From assembly GCF_001542905.1 (NCBI RefSeq), contig NZ_LOAJ01000001.1, forward strand, positions 1,860,001 through 1,924,000: a DNA stretch of 64,000 nt, given 5' to 3'. The first letter of the stretch is position 1. Each line of letters starts with the position of its first letter. A program made the position numbers and the translations under genes. This document shows positions 1 through 8,809 of the stretch, piece by piece. Source of the DNA: Halorubrum aethiopicum. Its GTDB lineage: Archaea > Halobacteriota > Halobacteria > Halobacteriales > Haloferacaceae. Under the pieces are notes generated by a model that saw only the letters and a list, made by a program, of their open reading frames with translations, had not been told where the DNA came from and searched no databases.

Positions 1-357
1 GTCGGCGTTGGTGATACAGTTCCGGTTGGGACACGAGAGGACGCCGACGACGCGGTCGGGCCGAGTCACGCGGTTCTTCTCTACGACCTCGAACTCGCGG
101 ATGATGTTGATCGTCGCCTCGGGCGCGATGAGCGACAGGACGTCGACCTCCGACTGGGAGAGCTCCCGTCCCTCGACCTTGACGAGGTCCTTCCGGCCGA
201 GCCGGTCGGAGGGGACGTTCATCCCGACGGAGACGCCGAGCCCCTCGGAGCCGTCGATGCCGAGGATCGCGAGGACGTTGAGCGCCTGCCCGCCCTCGAC
301 GTGGTCGATCACGGTGCCGTCGCGGATCTTCGAGACGCGAAGCTCGTGGTCGCTCAT
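1..357 (-). CDS. pyrI: aspartate carbamoyltransferase regulatory subunit PyrI (partial, 3' end off window)
   Basis: Regulatory chain of aspartate transcarbamoylase, which binds nucleotide effectors and docks the catalytic PyrB trimers through a C-terminal zinc domain. The start is the ATG at 357, and its first bases overlap the pyrB stop codon (ATGA), so the two genes are translationally coupled in one operon. The 119 visible residues cover the allosteric domain ([11 protein letters not shown] start, [15 protein letters not shown]) and the beginning of the zinc domain. The first two zinc cysteines are seen in CPNRNC near the cut edge, and the second cysteine pair lies outside the window. The identification is secure from the motifs and the gene order. 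Confidence 0.93.
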   Translation of the reverse strand, partial: MSDHELRVSKIRDGTVIDHVEGGQALNVLAILGIDGSEGLGVSVGMNVPSDRLGRKDLVKVEGRELSQSEVDVLSLIAPEATINIIREFEVVEKNRVTRPDRVVGVLSCPNRNCITNAD

Positions 358-1295
358 CGGTCCACCTCCATCCCCTCGTCCGCCTCGGCGTTCTCCAGTA
401 AGGTATCGAGAAGCGCCATCCGGACCGGGATCCCGTTGTGCGCCTGTTCGAAGTAGCGGGCGTGCTCGGTGTCGTCGACGTCGGGGGCGATCTCGTCGAC
501 GCGGGGGAGCGGATGCATGACGGTGAGGTCGTCGGGGGCGGCGTCGAGCGTGTCGGCGTCGATCCGGTACTCGCCGGCGACGCGGTGGTACTCGTTCTCG
601 TCGGGGAACCGCTCCTTCTGGATGCGGGTGACGTACAGCACGTCGAGCTCGGGGAGGACCGCCTCCAGGTCGTCGTGTTCGCGCACCTGCGCGCCCGTCT
701 CGTGGAGGTCGAACCGGACGGATCGGGGCAGCCGCAGCGACTCCGGGCTGATGAAGTGCTGGCGGGCGTCGAAGTTGGTCAGCGCGGTCGCGAGCGAGTG
801 GACCGTCCGCCCGTACTTCAGGTCGCCCATGATCCCGACGGTGAGGTCGTCGAGCCCGTGGTTCTCCCGGATCGTGTGGAGGTCGAGCAGGGTCTGGGAG
901 GGGTGTTGGCCCGCGCCGTCGCCGGCGTTGATCACGGGGACGTCGACGAACTCCGCGGCGAGCGTCGCCGCGCCCTCGCTCGGGTGTCGCAACACGATCG
1001 AGTCGGCGTACCCCTCGATGACGCGGACGGTGTCCGCGAGCGACTCGCCCTTCGAGACCGACGAGGAGTCGACGTCGCCCATGTCTATCGTGTCGATCCC
1101 GAGCCGCTGGGCGGCGGAGTCGAAGCTCATCCGCGTGCGCGTGCTCGGCTCGAAGAAACAGAGCGCGAGCATCGTCCCCGCGTGTCGGCCCGCGTACGCT
1201 TCGGGGTCGGCGGCGACCTCGCGGGCCCGATCGAGCACCGCCTCGATGTCATCCCGCGAGAGCTGGGTCGCGGTGATGAGGTGGTCCTGACGCAT
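354..1295 (-). CDS. pyrB: aspartate carbamoyltransferase catalytic subunit PyrB
   Basis: Transfers the carbamoyl group from carbamoyl phosphate to aspartate in de novo pyrimidine synthesis (cytoplasmic). It has 313 residues, the usual family length. The carbamoyl-phosphate loop [12 protein letters not shown] is near residue 50, and the aspartate-side [10 protein letters not shown] is near residue 260. I chose the ATG at 1295, which begins [13 protein letters not shown], because the upstream extension of the frame has no family character. An AT-richer TTCAAGATA stretch about 20-28 bases upstream may be the TATA element. It overlaps pyrI by four bases downstream. Confidence 0.95.
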   Translation of the reverse strand: MRQDHLITATQLSRDDIEAVLDRAREVAADPEAYAGRHAGTMLALCFFEPSTRTRMSFDSAAQRLGIDTIDMGDVDSSSVSKGESLADTVRVIEGYADSIVLRHPSEGAATLAAEFVDVPVINAGDGAGQHPSQTLLDLHTIRENHGLDDLTVGIMGDLKYGRTVHSLATALTNFDARQHFISPESLRLPRSVRFDLHETGAQVREHDDLEAVLPELDVLYVTRIQKERFPDENEYHRVAGEYRIDADTLDAAPDDLTVMHPLPRVDEIAPDVDDTEHARYFEQAHNGIPVRMALLDTLLENAEADEGMEVDR

Positions 1296-1447
1296 CGTCG
1301 GAGTAGGCGTTCGGCAGTATCTTGAATCCCTCGGGTCACGGAGGCGAGAGGGTGTCCATCCCCGTGGATCGCCGACGGACGGAACGTTTCGAGATCCGCA
1401 ACGCCTCCGCCACAACCGCCTTACCGACGGGGACCCTACCCCCGCTC

Positions 1448-1873
1448 ATGAGCGACACCGACGCGGCGTCGACCGACGCGGACGATCCCGCCGATCTGAC
1501 CGACGAGGAGTGGCGCGAACGACTCTCCGAGGAGGAGTACCGCGTGCTTCGCGAGAGCGGCACCGAGGCGCGCTTCTCGGGCGAGTACGTCGACCACCTC
1601 CCCGAGGACGGCGAGTACCGCTGTGCGGCCTGCGGCGAGGTCCTCTTCGACGCCGAGACGAAGTACGAGTCCGGCTGCGGCTGGCCGGCCTTCTACGCCG
1701 CCGAGGAGGACTCCGTGACGACGACGCTCGACACCAGCCACGGGATGCGCCGCACCGAGGTCCGCTGTGCCTCGTGCGACTCCCACCTCGGGCACGTCTT
1801 CGACGACGGGCCGGAGCCGACCGGCAAGCGGTTCTGTATCAACTCCGTCGCGATGGAGTACGGGGAGGAGTGA
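1448..1873 (+). CDS. msrB: peptide-methionine (R)-S-oxide reductase MsrB
   Basis: Reduces methionine-R-sulfoxide in oxidised proteins. It has 141 residues. The zinc site is formed by two CxxC pairs (C59/C62 and C107/C110), the substrate pocket carries GCGWPAF near residue 78, and the catalytic cysteine is C130 in RFCINS. The start at 1448 gives MSDTDAAS with a short acidic leader. The frame is open upstream but runs into the divergent pyrB promoter region. No recycling partner (thioredoxin) is adjacent. It is a single-gene unit, divergent from pyrB. Confidence 0.94.
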   Translation: MSDTDAASTDADDPADLTDEEWRERLSEEEYRVLRESGTEARFSGEYVDHLPEDGEYRCAACGEVLFDAETKYESGCGWPAFYAAEEDSVTTTLDTSHGMRRTEVRCASCDSHLGHVFDDGPEPTGKRFCINSVAMEYGEE

Positions 1874-1916
1874 CCGACGCGACCGACGCGACCGGCGATC
1901 GACGGACCCGCGCCGA

Positions 1917-2642
1917 TCACGCCGCAAGGCGGAGTTCGACGACGAAGACTGCCCCCTTCGGCTCGTTGTCCTCGACCCAGACGTCCCCGCCGTAGCTCTC
2001 GACGAGCGACCGGACGAGGTAGAGGCCGATCCCCGCGCCCGGACTGTCGAGACCCTTCTCGCCTTTCCCGAATATCTCCTCGCGCTGGCCCTCGGGGATC
2101 CCCGGCCCGTTGTCGGCGACGCGCACCTCCACGTGCTCGTCACCGTTGCCGCCGTCGCCGTCGCCGACGACGGCCGCGGAGACCTCGACCTTCGGCGGCG
2201 TCTCGTCGTTGTGTTGGACCGCGTTCCGCAGGAGGTTCCGGAAGACGGAACTCAACATCTCGTCGGCGACGACCTCCACGCTCGGGAACGACCCCTCGAC
2301 GGTGAACACCGCCGTCGAGTACGCCGAACGGACCTCCTCGACCTGTTGAGAGAGGATCCGGTCGAGGGGGACGCGACCGGTCTCCACCTCGTCCCTGAGC
2401 ATGACCTCCGCGAGGTCCCGCACCGTCGCGGTCAGGTCGACCGCGCTCTGCGTGTTCTCTCTGATGATGTCGAGATACGCCTCCCCCTCCTCGTCGACGT
2501 GCTCCTCGAGGAGCTCCGCGTACGCGCCGATCAGCTGGAGGTCGTTGCGGATGTCGTGACGCATCACCTGATTCAGTAGCCGGAGATCGTTCCGCTGTCG
2601 TTTGAGCCGCTCTTCGGCGTCGTCGCCGGCGTCGTCGTCCAT
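1917..2642 (-). CDS. histidine kinase without sensor domain
   Basis: Two-component histidine kinase of 241 residues made almost entirely of the transmitter module. The H-box MRHDIRNDLQLIGAY puts the phosphoacceptor at His29. The N-box NLLRNAVQHND, G1 VADNGPGIP and G2 GAGIGLYLV of the ATP lid follow. There is no PAS, GAF or membrane segment, so the input must come from another protein. The start at 2642 is supported by a TATA-like CCTAAAAAC about 25-32 bases upstream, consistent with a leaderless mRNA. The longer frame would begin upstream of that promoter. No response regulator is next to it. Confidence 0.9.
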   Translation of the reverse strand: MDDDAGDDAEERLKRQRNDLRLLNQVMRHDIRNDLQLIGAYAELLEEHVDEEGEAYLDIIRENTQSAVDLTATVRDLAEVMLRDEVETGRVPLDRILSQQVEEVRSAYSTAVFTVEGSFPSVEVVADEMLSSVFRNLLRNAVQHNDETPPKVEVSAAVVGDGDGGNGDEHVEVRVADNGPGIPEGQREEIFGKGEKGLDSPGAGIGLYLVRSLVESYGGDVWVEDNEPKGAVFVVELRLAA

Positions 2643-2666
2643 CGTGACTGCCCACGTCGCCCCGAA

Positions 2667-2675
2667 GTTTTTAGG
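2667..2675 (-). promoter_or_regulatory. TATA element of the histidine kinase at 1917-2642
   Basis: CCTAAAAAC on the minus strand, centred about 28 bases before the ATG at 2642. This spacing fits leaderless archaeal transcription and decides the start of the kinase. Confidence 0.7.
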
Positions 2676-2739
2676 TACCGATCCGGGACCGCCGTCGGAG
2701 GTGGGGAAGGGATTCGGCACCGTCGGTCGGAGGGACGCC

Positions 2740-3894
2740 TCAGAACCCCTCGTCGAGCAGTTCGCGGGCGACGATGTTCTTCTGGATCTCCGTGGTTCCC
2801 TCGTATATCTGGGTGATCTTCGCGTCGCGGTAGAGCCGCTCGACGTCGTGGTCGTTGACGAAGCCGGCCCCGCCGTGGATCTGGACCGCCTCGTCGGCGG
2901 CGTCGACGGCCACGCGCGAGGCGAACTCCTTGGCCATCGACGCGAGCGCGGTCAACTCGCCGGCCTCGTTGTCGACCGCCCACGCCGAGCGGTAGGTGAG
3001 CCAGCGGGCGGCCTCGGCGTTCGTGTGTATCTCCGCGAGCTTGTGTTTGATCGCCTGGAAGTCGGAGATGGGGCGGCCGAACTGCTCGCGCTCCTCGGCG
3101 TACGCCAGGGCGCGCTCGGCCGCGCCGCGGGCGATCCCGACGCCCTGCGCGGCGACCGCGGTGCGAGTCTCGTCGAAGAACTGCATGAGCTGGAGGAATC
3201 CCATCCCGCGCTGGCCGACCAGGTTCTCCTCCGGGACACGCACGTCGTCGAAGCGGAGCTCGGCGGTGTCGCTCGCGCGGATGCCGAGTTTCCCGGTGAT
3301 CTTCTCGCGAGTGAGCCCGTCGCGGTCGGCCTCGACGAGGATCTGCGAGTACCCCGCGTACCGGTCGTCGACCTCCGGATCGGTCTCGCAGACGACGACG
3401 AAGTAGTCCGCGACGGTGCCGTTCGTGATCCACATCTTCGAACCGTTTATCACCCACTCGTCGCCGTCCTTTCGAGCGCGGGTCGCGACCGCCGTGACGT
3501 CCGAACCCGCCTGCGGCTCCGAGATGGCCGACCCCATCACCGCGTCGCCGGCGGTCACCTCGGGGAGGACGCGCTCCTTCTGTTCGTCCGTGCCGAACTC
3601 CATCAGCGCCTCCGCGCCGAACCCGGCGCTGGAGACGCAGAGGCCGATACCGGGGTCGGCGGCGAACAGCTCCTCGGTGAGGATCGCGTTCTCCAGCGCG
3701 GAGTAGCCGACGCCGCCGTACTCGACGGGGACGTGCGGCGCGAGAAGCCCCATCTCCGCGGCCTTCTCCATCACCTCGTGAGGGTACGACTCCTCGACGT
3801 CGTGCTCCGTCGCGACCGGCCGGATCTCCTCGTCCGCGAACCGACGAACCTCCTCCCGAAGCTGCCGTTGCTCGTCCGTCAGCCGAAACTCCAT
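2740..3894 (-). CDS. acyl-CoA dehydrogenase
   Basis: FAD-dependent enzyme that introduces the alpha-beta double bond into an acyl-CoA. Its 384 residues contain the three usual parts: an N-terminal helical domain (MEFRLTDEQRQLREEV), a middle beta domain with the flavin/substrate motifs SAISEPQAGSDV and MWITNG, and a C-terminal helical domain with QIHGGAGFVNDHDVERLYRD and the end signature QIYEGTTEIQ. The ATG at 3894 matches the family N terminus, while the frame upstream does not. A second family member lies at 6837-7979. The actual acyl chain cannot be read from the sequence, and the electron acceptor ETF is not in the window. Confidence 0.93.
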   Translation of the reverse strand: MEFRLTDEQRQLREEVRRFADEEIRPVATEHDVEESYPHEVMEKAAEMGLLAPHVPVEYGGVGYSALENAILTEELFAADPGIGLCVSSAGFGAEALMEFGTDEQKERVLPEVTAGDAVMGSAISEPQAGSDVTAVATRARKDGDEWVINGSKMWITNGTVADYFVVVCETDPEVDDRYAGYSQILVEADRDGLTREKITGKLGIRASDTAELRFDDVRVPEENLVGQRGMGFLQLMQFFDETRTAVAAQGVGIARGAAERALAYAEEREQFGRPISDFQAIKHKLAEIHTNAEAARWLTYRSAWAVDNEAGELTALASMAKEFASRVAVDAADEAVQIHGGAGFVNDHDVERLYRDAKITQIYEGTTEIQKNIVARELLDEGF

Positions 3895-4082
3895 GTCCGG
3901 CGGTTCCGTCGGATCCGTGATAGACGTTCGCAAACTCTCGGGAATTCGAACGCCGTTTGTCGTTCACCGCGTTCCGCCCCTCCCGGTCCCTTATGCCGGC
4001 GACCCGAACAGTTCGGTCCGCCGCCCCAGCTCGCGGGAACGTTCACGGGGGGTATCTCCCCGCAACTCCTACCCGGGACCGC

Positions 4083-4664
4083 ATGACCCGAGACAGACTC
4101 GACCGGCGGACGTTCATCGGAACCACCGCGGCGATCGGCGTCTCGACGCTTCTCGCGGGCTGTTCCGGCGGCGGAGCCACCAGCGATTCCGGCGGAGACG
4201 GCGGAGGTGACGGGGGCGACGGGGCTGGCGGTGACGGCGGGAGCGGCTCGGAGGGAAGCGGCGGCTCCGGCGGTGACGGCGGGGGCGACTCCGGCGGCGG
4301 GGACGCCGAGTACCTCTCGGAGGAGCCGAACTACGACGGCTGGTTCGACGGGGTGAGCAACTACGAGGGCACCGTGGACCGGACCGGCGCCGACGAGGTG
4401 ACCGTCGAGGTCGGGGCGGCGGACGGCCTCTCGTTCGGTCCGGCCGCGGTGGCGGTCGCGCCCGGCACGACCGTGGTCTGGGAGTGGACCGGCGAGGGCG
4501 GCGGGCACAACGTCTCACACGCCGACGGTGCCTTCGAGAGCGAGACAGTCAGCGAGTCCGGCCACACCTTCGAGTACACCTTCGAGGAGTCCGGCGTCCA
4601 CACGTACGTCTGTACGCCCCACGAGGCGGTGGGGATGAAGGGCGCCGTCTACGTCCAGGGGTAG
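4083..4664 (+). CDS. halocyanin (Tat-exported blue copper lipoprotein)
   Basis: Small membrane-anchored copper protein proposed to carry electrons on the outer face of the membrane in haloarchaea. It has 193 residues. It begins with a twin-arginine signal (DRRTFIG) and a lipobox LAGC with the lipidated Cys27. A roughly 60-residue Gly/Ser/Asp linker follows, then one plastocyanin-like domain. The type 1 copper ligands are visible as His in GGGHNVSH and Cys-His-Met in VCTPHEAVGMKG. The ATG at 4083 is the only start that gives a sensible signal peptide. It is one of three halocyanin genes in this window (also 8810 and 35450). Confidence 0.93.
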   Translation: MTRDRLDRRTFIGTTAAIGVSTLLAGCSGGGATSDSGGDGGGDGGDGAGGDGGSGSEGSGGSGGDGGGDSGGGDAEYLSEEPNYDGWFDGVSNYEGTVDRTGADEVTVEVGAADGLSFGPAAVAVAPGTTVVWEWTGEGGGHNVSHADGAFESETVSESGHTFEYTFEESGVHTYVCTPHEAVGMKGAVYVQG

Positions 4665-4670
4665 CGGCGT

Positions 4671-4776
4671 CGGCGCGACTCCCCGAACCGCTGTGACCCT
4701 CCGAACCGCCGCGACTCCCCGAACGGTCGCGATTCCCCACACCACCACGATCCCCCACATCGCCGGATCCCCGCAC
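4671..4776. repeat. degenerate 18-bp tandem repeat (about 6 units)
   Basis: Five full 18-bp units and a partial sixth, starting cggcgcgactccccgaac, fill most of the gap between the halocyanin stop and the promoter of the next gene. Units diverge progressively toward the 3' side. No open frame of its own is convincing, and I assign no function. Confidence 0.75.
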
Positions 4777-4812
4777 CGCCGCGTTTAATCCGGCCGCCGC
4801 GAACCGTGGGCC

Positions 4813-5703
4813 ATGCCCTCCGACCCGGCGATCCCGATCGCGGACGGGTCGCTGTCGATCGGGTCGTTCGCGGACCCCCTGCTCGTCGATCCCGAACCGC
4901 CGCTGCTCTCCGCGGTCGTCGAGGCGTATCGCGAGGCGGCTCCGGCCCTCGTCGACCCGGACCTCCCCGCGCTCCGCTCCGTCGCCGACGGATCGAGCGA
5001 TCGCGACCCGGAAGCGGCCGCGGCGGCGACCGATCTCCCCCCGATCTCCGTGCTCGCCACCTCCGCCGCGTTCGAGTCGGTCGCGAGCGGGTTCCGCCCC
5101 GCGAGCCGTCTCGCGGCGCTCTGCGACGCGGACGTGTTCGATCTCCTGACGCTCGCGGAGCCCCAGCCGAACGCGCTCCTCGCCGGCGACGGGGCCGGCT
5201 GCGTCCTCGTGGGCGTCGCCGGCGAGGGGGACGCGCGGTGGCGTCGCGTCGGCGACGACCCGACGCTCCGGGAGCGGTACGAGGGGATCGTCGCGAGCGC
5301 CGATCCCTATCGGATCCGCACGCCGAGCCGGCGTCGCGTGTACGCCGCCTTCGAGGAGCGGTTCGGGGAGGCGGTCGCCGCCGACGTCGTCCGCCTGCTC
5401 GATCCGGGCCCCGCTCTCGCCGCGAGCGATCCGGTCGGCCCGCGGATCCGCGCGTACGCCGTCGGCGCGCGCCACGGCGCGCAGGACCGCATCCTCAGGC
5501 GCGCCTGCGAGGACGCCGGCCTGGGGAGCCCCTCGACGTTCACCCGGATCAAGCGCCGGCTGATCGACGCCGGTCTCGTCGAGACCGAGCGGGTCGCCCG
5601 GCCGATCGGTCGCCCGCGCGAGCGGGTCGTCGCCGCCTCCCCGCTGAGCGGTCCGCCGCTCGAGCGCGTCGCGGACGCGGTGCGGGAGTCGCTCGAGGGG
5701 TGA
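4813..5703 (+). CDS. TbsP-like haloarchaeal transcriptional regulator
   Basis: A 296-residue protein that resembles the haloarchaeal TbsP (formerly DUF5821) family, reported to take part in central carbon metabolism regulation. This is my recognition by overall pattern rather than by a single motif. The visible architecture is an N-terminal alpha/beta part (residues 1-170) and a C-terminal helix-turn-helix (about 215-270) with QDRILRRACEDAGLGSPSTF and the following IKRRLIDAGLVETERV. A GCGTTTAATCC TATA element lies about 25 bases before the ATG. It is a single gene, convergent with the kinase gene downstream. The specific name could be wrong, but the wHTH at the C terminus is clear. Confidence 0.65.
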   Translation: MPSDPAIPIADGSLSIGSFADPLLVDPEPPLLSAVVEAYREAAPALVDPDLPALRSVADGSSDRDPEAAAAATDLPPISVLATSAAFESVASGFRPASRLAALCDADVFDLLTLAEPQPNALLAGDGAGCVLVGVAGEGDARWRRVGDDPTLRERYEGIVASADPYRIRTPSRRRVYAAFEERFGEAVAADVVRLLDPGPALAASDPVGPRIRAYAVGARHGAQDRILRRACEDAGLGSPSTFTRIKRRLIDAGLVETERVARPIGRPRERVVAASPLSGPPLERVADAVRESLEG

Positions 5704-5766
5704 CCGTCGTCGACGTCGGGTGCCGGGCGACCGCCGCGTCGACGACCCGGTCGGCGCGCCCTCCGA

Positions 5767-6645
5767 CTACGTCGACCCGTCGGCCCCGGAGGGGATCTCC
5801 CCCTCGGAGTCCGCCGTGCCGCTCCGCGTCCGCCCGGTCTCGCGGTGCGCGGTAGCGCGCTTTTCGATCTCGCCTTTGAGCTCGGCGGCGTCGAAGTCGT
5901 GGTCCGGCCGGATCGCGACGAAGTCCAGAAAGCGGCGGGCCGCGAGCAGTTCCACGGGGTCGTAGCTCGCGAGCGCGGCGTCGATCGCCGCCGGCGCGCC
6001 GATGAGGGGTTCCAGCGCGGCGAGCGTACTCGCGAGGTCGTACGAGCGGGCGTCCTCCCGGCCGTCCTCGCTCACGTTCGTCGCGTCGATCACGTATATC
6101 TCCCCGTCGAGCACCAGGACGTTCTCCGCGCGCACGTCGCCGTGTGCGAGCCCGGCGTCGTGGATCCGCCGCAGGGTGGCGAAGAGCTCCGGCGCGAGCT
6201 CGCGCTCCCGCTCGTGGTCGACCTCGTCCAGCGTGCGGAACTCGGGGAGGTACTCCAACACGAGGACGCCGAACTCGTCCACCTCGAACGCCTCGATCGG
6301 CTCGGGCGCGTTCACGCCGATCTCCCGGACCCTCCGGGTGGCCTCGAGCTCGTGACGGGCCATCTCGTAGGGCGTCTCGTGGCGCTCGAAGAAGCCCTCG
6401 GTGCCGGCGGAGAAGGCCCCGAGGTTGCGTCCGGTGGTGAAGAGCGTGTGGACGAGCGTGTTCTGTCTCGTGATCACCTTCACGAAGAGGTCGTCGTCGA
6501 GCACGAACGGGATCGACAGCCAGTTGTCGGCGTCGAGGAACTCGACGCGCACGCTCTCGCGGTCGTAGCGGTCCGCCAACTCGCGGACGACCCGCTCCAG
6601 CTCGGGCCAGCTCGCGGTCCCACGGACGAGTCGGCGGAACTCCAT
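5767..6645 (-). CDS. RIO-type serine/threonine protein kinase
   Basis: Atypical protein kinase of the RIO superfamily, 292 residues. The N-terminal 80 residues are a haloarchaeal addition. The kinase fold follows with a lysine-bearing FVKVITRQN strand, a hinge at VLEYLPEF, the catalytic loop AHGDVRAENVLV and the metal-binding Asp in VIDATN. The tail from about residue 265 is charged and low in complexity. The start at 6645 is set by TCCTTTATCA about 26-35 bases upstream (leaderless). The canonical Rio1/Rio2 winged helix is not evident, so a role in ribosome assembly is only possible. The substrate is unknown. Confidence 0.8.
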   Translation of the reverse strand: MEFRRLVRGTASWPELERVVRELADRYDRESVRVEFLDADNWLSIPFVLDDDLFVKVITRQNTLVHTLFTTGRNLGAFSAGTEGFFERHETPYEMARHELEATRRVREIGVNAPEPIEAFEVDEFGVLVLEYLPEFRTLDEVDHERERELAPELFATLRRIHDAGLAHGDVRAENVLVLDGEIYVIDATNVSEDGREDARSYDLASTLAALEPLIGAPAAIDAALASYDPVELLAARRFLDFVAIRPDHDFDAAELKGEIEKRATAHRETGRTRSGTADSEGEIPSGADGST

Positions 6646-6671
6646 ACGCTTCGGTCCACGCGCCCGCGGCT

Positions 6672-6811
6672 GATAAAGGATCGCGAGCACGAGCATCACG
6701 GATCGCGAGCACGGGATCGCGAGGGATCCCGAACCGGTCCGAAACCGAACCGGCCCGAAACCGAACCGGCCCGAAACGAGTCGATCGATCGTGACCGTCG
6801 TGTCGTTTATG
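6672..6811. promoter_or_regulatory. divergent promoter pair (RIO kinase / acyl-CoA dehydrogenase)
   Basis: Two TATA elements face away from each other: TCCTTTATCA on the minus strand (6671-6680) for the kinase and cgtttatg on the plus strand (6804-6811) for the dehydrogenase. Each is 25-35 bases before its ATG. Short tandem repeats fill the spacer between them. Confidence 0.65.
6678..6778. repeat. short tandem repeats in a divergent promoter spacer
   Basis: A ggatcgcgagcacg motif occurs twice with a 22-base period (from 6678 and 6700) and is echoed once more. It is followed by three 16-bp units of gaaccggcccgaaacc at 6731-6778, the first and last with one mismatch each. They lie upstream of both TATA elements. 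Confidence 0.75.
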
Positions 6812-6836
6812 CTCGCGGCGGGAGAACTCCCCCGTC

Positions 6837-7979
6837 ATGGAGTTCGAGCCGTCCCCGGAACATCGGATGATCAGGGACACCGTCAGGGAGTTCTGCGAGT
6901 CCGAGATCCGTCCGATCGCCCAGGAGATCGAGGACGAGCACCGGTTCCCCGAGGAGGTGTTCGCGTCGCTCGCCGACCTCGACGTGATGGGGGTTCCCGT
7001 GAGCGAGGCGTACGGCGGGCTCGGCGGCGACCAGCTCACGTACGCGCTGGTGACCGAGGAGCTGGGCCGCGTCTCCGGCGGGATCGGGCTCTCCTACGCG
7101 GCGCACACCTCCCTCGGCGCGAAGCCGATCGAGGCGTTCGGGACCGAGGCCCAGAAGGAGGAGTGGCTGCGCCCGCTGGCGGAGGGCGACGGGATCGGCG
7201 CGTGGGCGCTGACGGAGCCGGAGAGCGGTTCTGACGCCTCGAACATGCGGACGACCGCCGAGTACGACCCCGACGCGGACGAGTACGTCCTGAACGGGAC
7301 GAAACAGTTCATCACGAACGCGAGCGTCGCGAACTCGGTGTTAGTGAAGGCGGTCACCGACCCCGACGCCGGCTACGACGGCATCTCCACGTTCATCGTC
7401 GACCCCGACGACGGCTTCGAGGTGACGACCGTCTGGGAGAAGATGGGGCTGAACTGCTCGCCCACCTGCGAGATCCGGTTCGACGACCTCCGCCTCCCGG
7501 CCGACCGCCTGCTCGGCGAGGAGGGCGAGGGGTGGGCACAGACGATGAAGACCCTCGACGGCGGGCGGATCTCCATCGCTGCGCTGTCGGTCGGGCTCGC
7601 GCAGGGGGCCTACGAGGCCGCCAAGGAGTACGCGGGCGAGCGCGAGCAGTTCGGGAAGCCGATCGCGGAGTTCGACGCGATCCGCGACAAGATCGTCCAC
7701 ATGTACCGCCAGATCGAGCGCGCGCGGCTGTTGACCCACAAGGCGGCGACGCGGTACGACGCGGGCGACCCCGTCACGAAGGCGTCCGCGCTCGCGAAGC
7801 TCGACGCCAGCGAGGCCGCCCGCGAGGTCGCGGAGGAGGCGGTCCAGACGCTCGGCGGCTACGGCTACACCACCGACTTCGCGCCCCAGCGGTTCTACCG
7901 GGACGCGAAGCTGATGGAGATCGGCGAGGGAACGAGCGAGATCCAACACGTCGTGCTCGGTCGGGAGCTCGGCCTCTAG
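6837..7979 (+). CDS. acyl-CoA dehydrogenase
   Basis: Second acyl-CoA dehydrogenase of the window, 380 residues, with full-length family architecture. FAD and substrate contacts are in WALTEPESGSDASNM and KQFITNAS. The C-terminal domain carries REQFGKPIAEFDAIRDKI, TLGGYGYTTDF and the closing EIGEGTSEIQ. The TATA element cgtttatg sits 26-33 bases before the ATG, so the mRNA is probably leaderless. The similarity to the gene at 2740-3894 is that of distant paralogues. Whether it acts on short, branched or aryl acyl-CoA cannot be told here. Confidence 0.93.
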   Translation: MEFEPSPEHRMIRDTVREFCESEIRPIAQEIEDEHRFPEEVFASLADLDVMGVPVSEAYGGLGGDQLTYALVTEELGRVSGGIGLSYAAHTSLGAKPIEAFGTEAQKEEWLRPLAEGDGIGAWALTEPESGSDASNMRTTAEYDPDADEYVLNGTKQFITNASVANSVLVKAVTDPDAGYDGISTFIVDPDDGFEVTTVWEKMGLNCSPTCEIRFDDLRLPADRLLGEEGEGWAQTMKTLDGGRISIAALSVGLAQGAYEAAKEYAGEREQFGKPIAEFDAIRDKIVHMYRQIERARLLTHKAATRYDAGDPVTKASALAKLDASEAAREVAEEAVQTLGGYGYTTDFAPQRFYRDAKLMEIGEGTSEIQHVVLGRELGL

Positions 7980-8006
7980 GCCCGGACCGACGCTCCGCCG
8001 ACGGCG

Positions 8007-8618
8007 TCAGTCGTCGGTATCCGACCCGTCCCCGAAGGCGACGACGTCGTCGTCGACGGCACGCAGGCTCTCGGCGAGCCGCGATCCCTCCGGGACCGAC
8101 GCGAGGAACGCCGGGGAGCCGAACGACGCCTCGCCGTTGACGGAGAGGTATCCCAGGTCGGCCGGGTCGCCGTCGAGGCCGGTGAGAAAGCCGACGGTTC
8201 GGGCGGTCGGCACGTCGCCGACGCTCCCGGTCGGTTCGACGGAGGCGTACAGGGTGCGGTGGGTCGCGACGTGGTGGACGCAGGTCGGCGTCGGCGCGAA
8301 AAACAGGAGGTAGCACGCGCCCGGACCGGACCGGCCGAGCTTCGGGCGGAGCCGGTGGGCCTCGTCCGCGTGGAAGTACCGCTCCATCCGACGGTACTGC
8401 CTGAGGACCTCGTTCGCCCCGGTGGCGCGGCGGACGGCGGCGTCGGATTTGAGCTCGATGGCGTGGTCGACCGGTTCGGGCGTTCGCAGCCGGACGTGGA
8501 CGTCGACGACCCCGCGACGCCCCTCCGCGTCGTACGGCTCCTCGAGCCGGATCTCCGGGTCGTCGTGGGCGGCCTCGTAGTGGTCGACGATCCGCGCCGC
8601 CAGGTCGTTCTCCCGCAT
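8007..8618 (-). CDS. hypothetical protein with a possible PD-(D/E)xK nuclease-like core
   Basis: A 203-residue protein with no name I recognise. The segment GVVDVHVRL followed about 15 residues later by AIELKSD has the order D...ExK of the restriction-endonuclease-like fold, flanked by helices rich in Arg (LRQYRRMERYFHADE). The rest has alternating strands and a Gly/Ser-poor middle, without membrane segments. The ATG at 8618 is preceded at 24-31 bases by GCTTAAGC, a good TATA element, so I prefer it over the longer frame. It is convergent with the upstream dehydrogenase. The nuclease idea is inference from one motif. Confidence 0.7.
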   Translation of the reverse strand: MRENDLAARIVDHYEAAHDDPEIRLEEPYDAEGRRGVVDVHVRLRTPEPVDHAIELKSDAAVRRATGANEVLRQYRRMERYFHADEAHRLRPKLGRSGPGACYLLFFAPTPTCVHHVATHRTLYASVEPTGSVGDVPTARTVGFLTGLDGDPADLGYLSVNGEASFGSPAFLASVPEGSRLAESLRAVDDDVVAFGDGSDTDD

Positions 8619-8809
8619 GGATCGGCTCAGGGGGCGGCGACGCTTAAGCGTCCGCTTCGGTTCGCGGACGACCGCGTTCGCGGGCGGAGTCGGTCGATCC
8701 CTCCGTTCGCGATACATATTACAATCATGTGATAGATGTCGAGGAGTGCGTTCTCACGAAGTGGGGGGTATCAAGGGGTTTGTATGTCCTCGGGCCCTAC
8801 GATCGGCCG

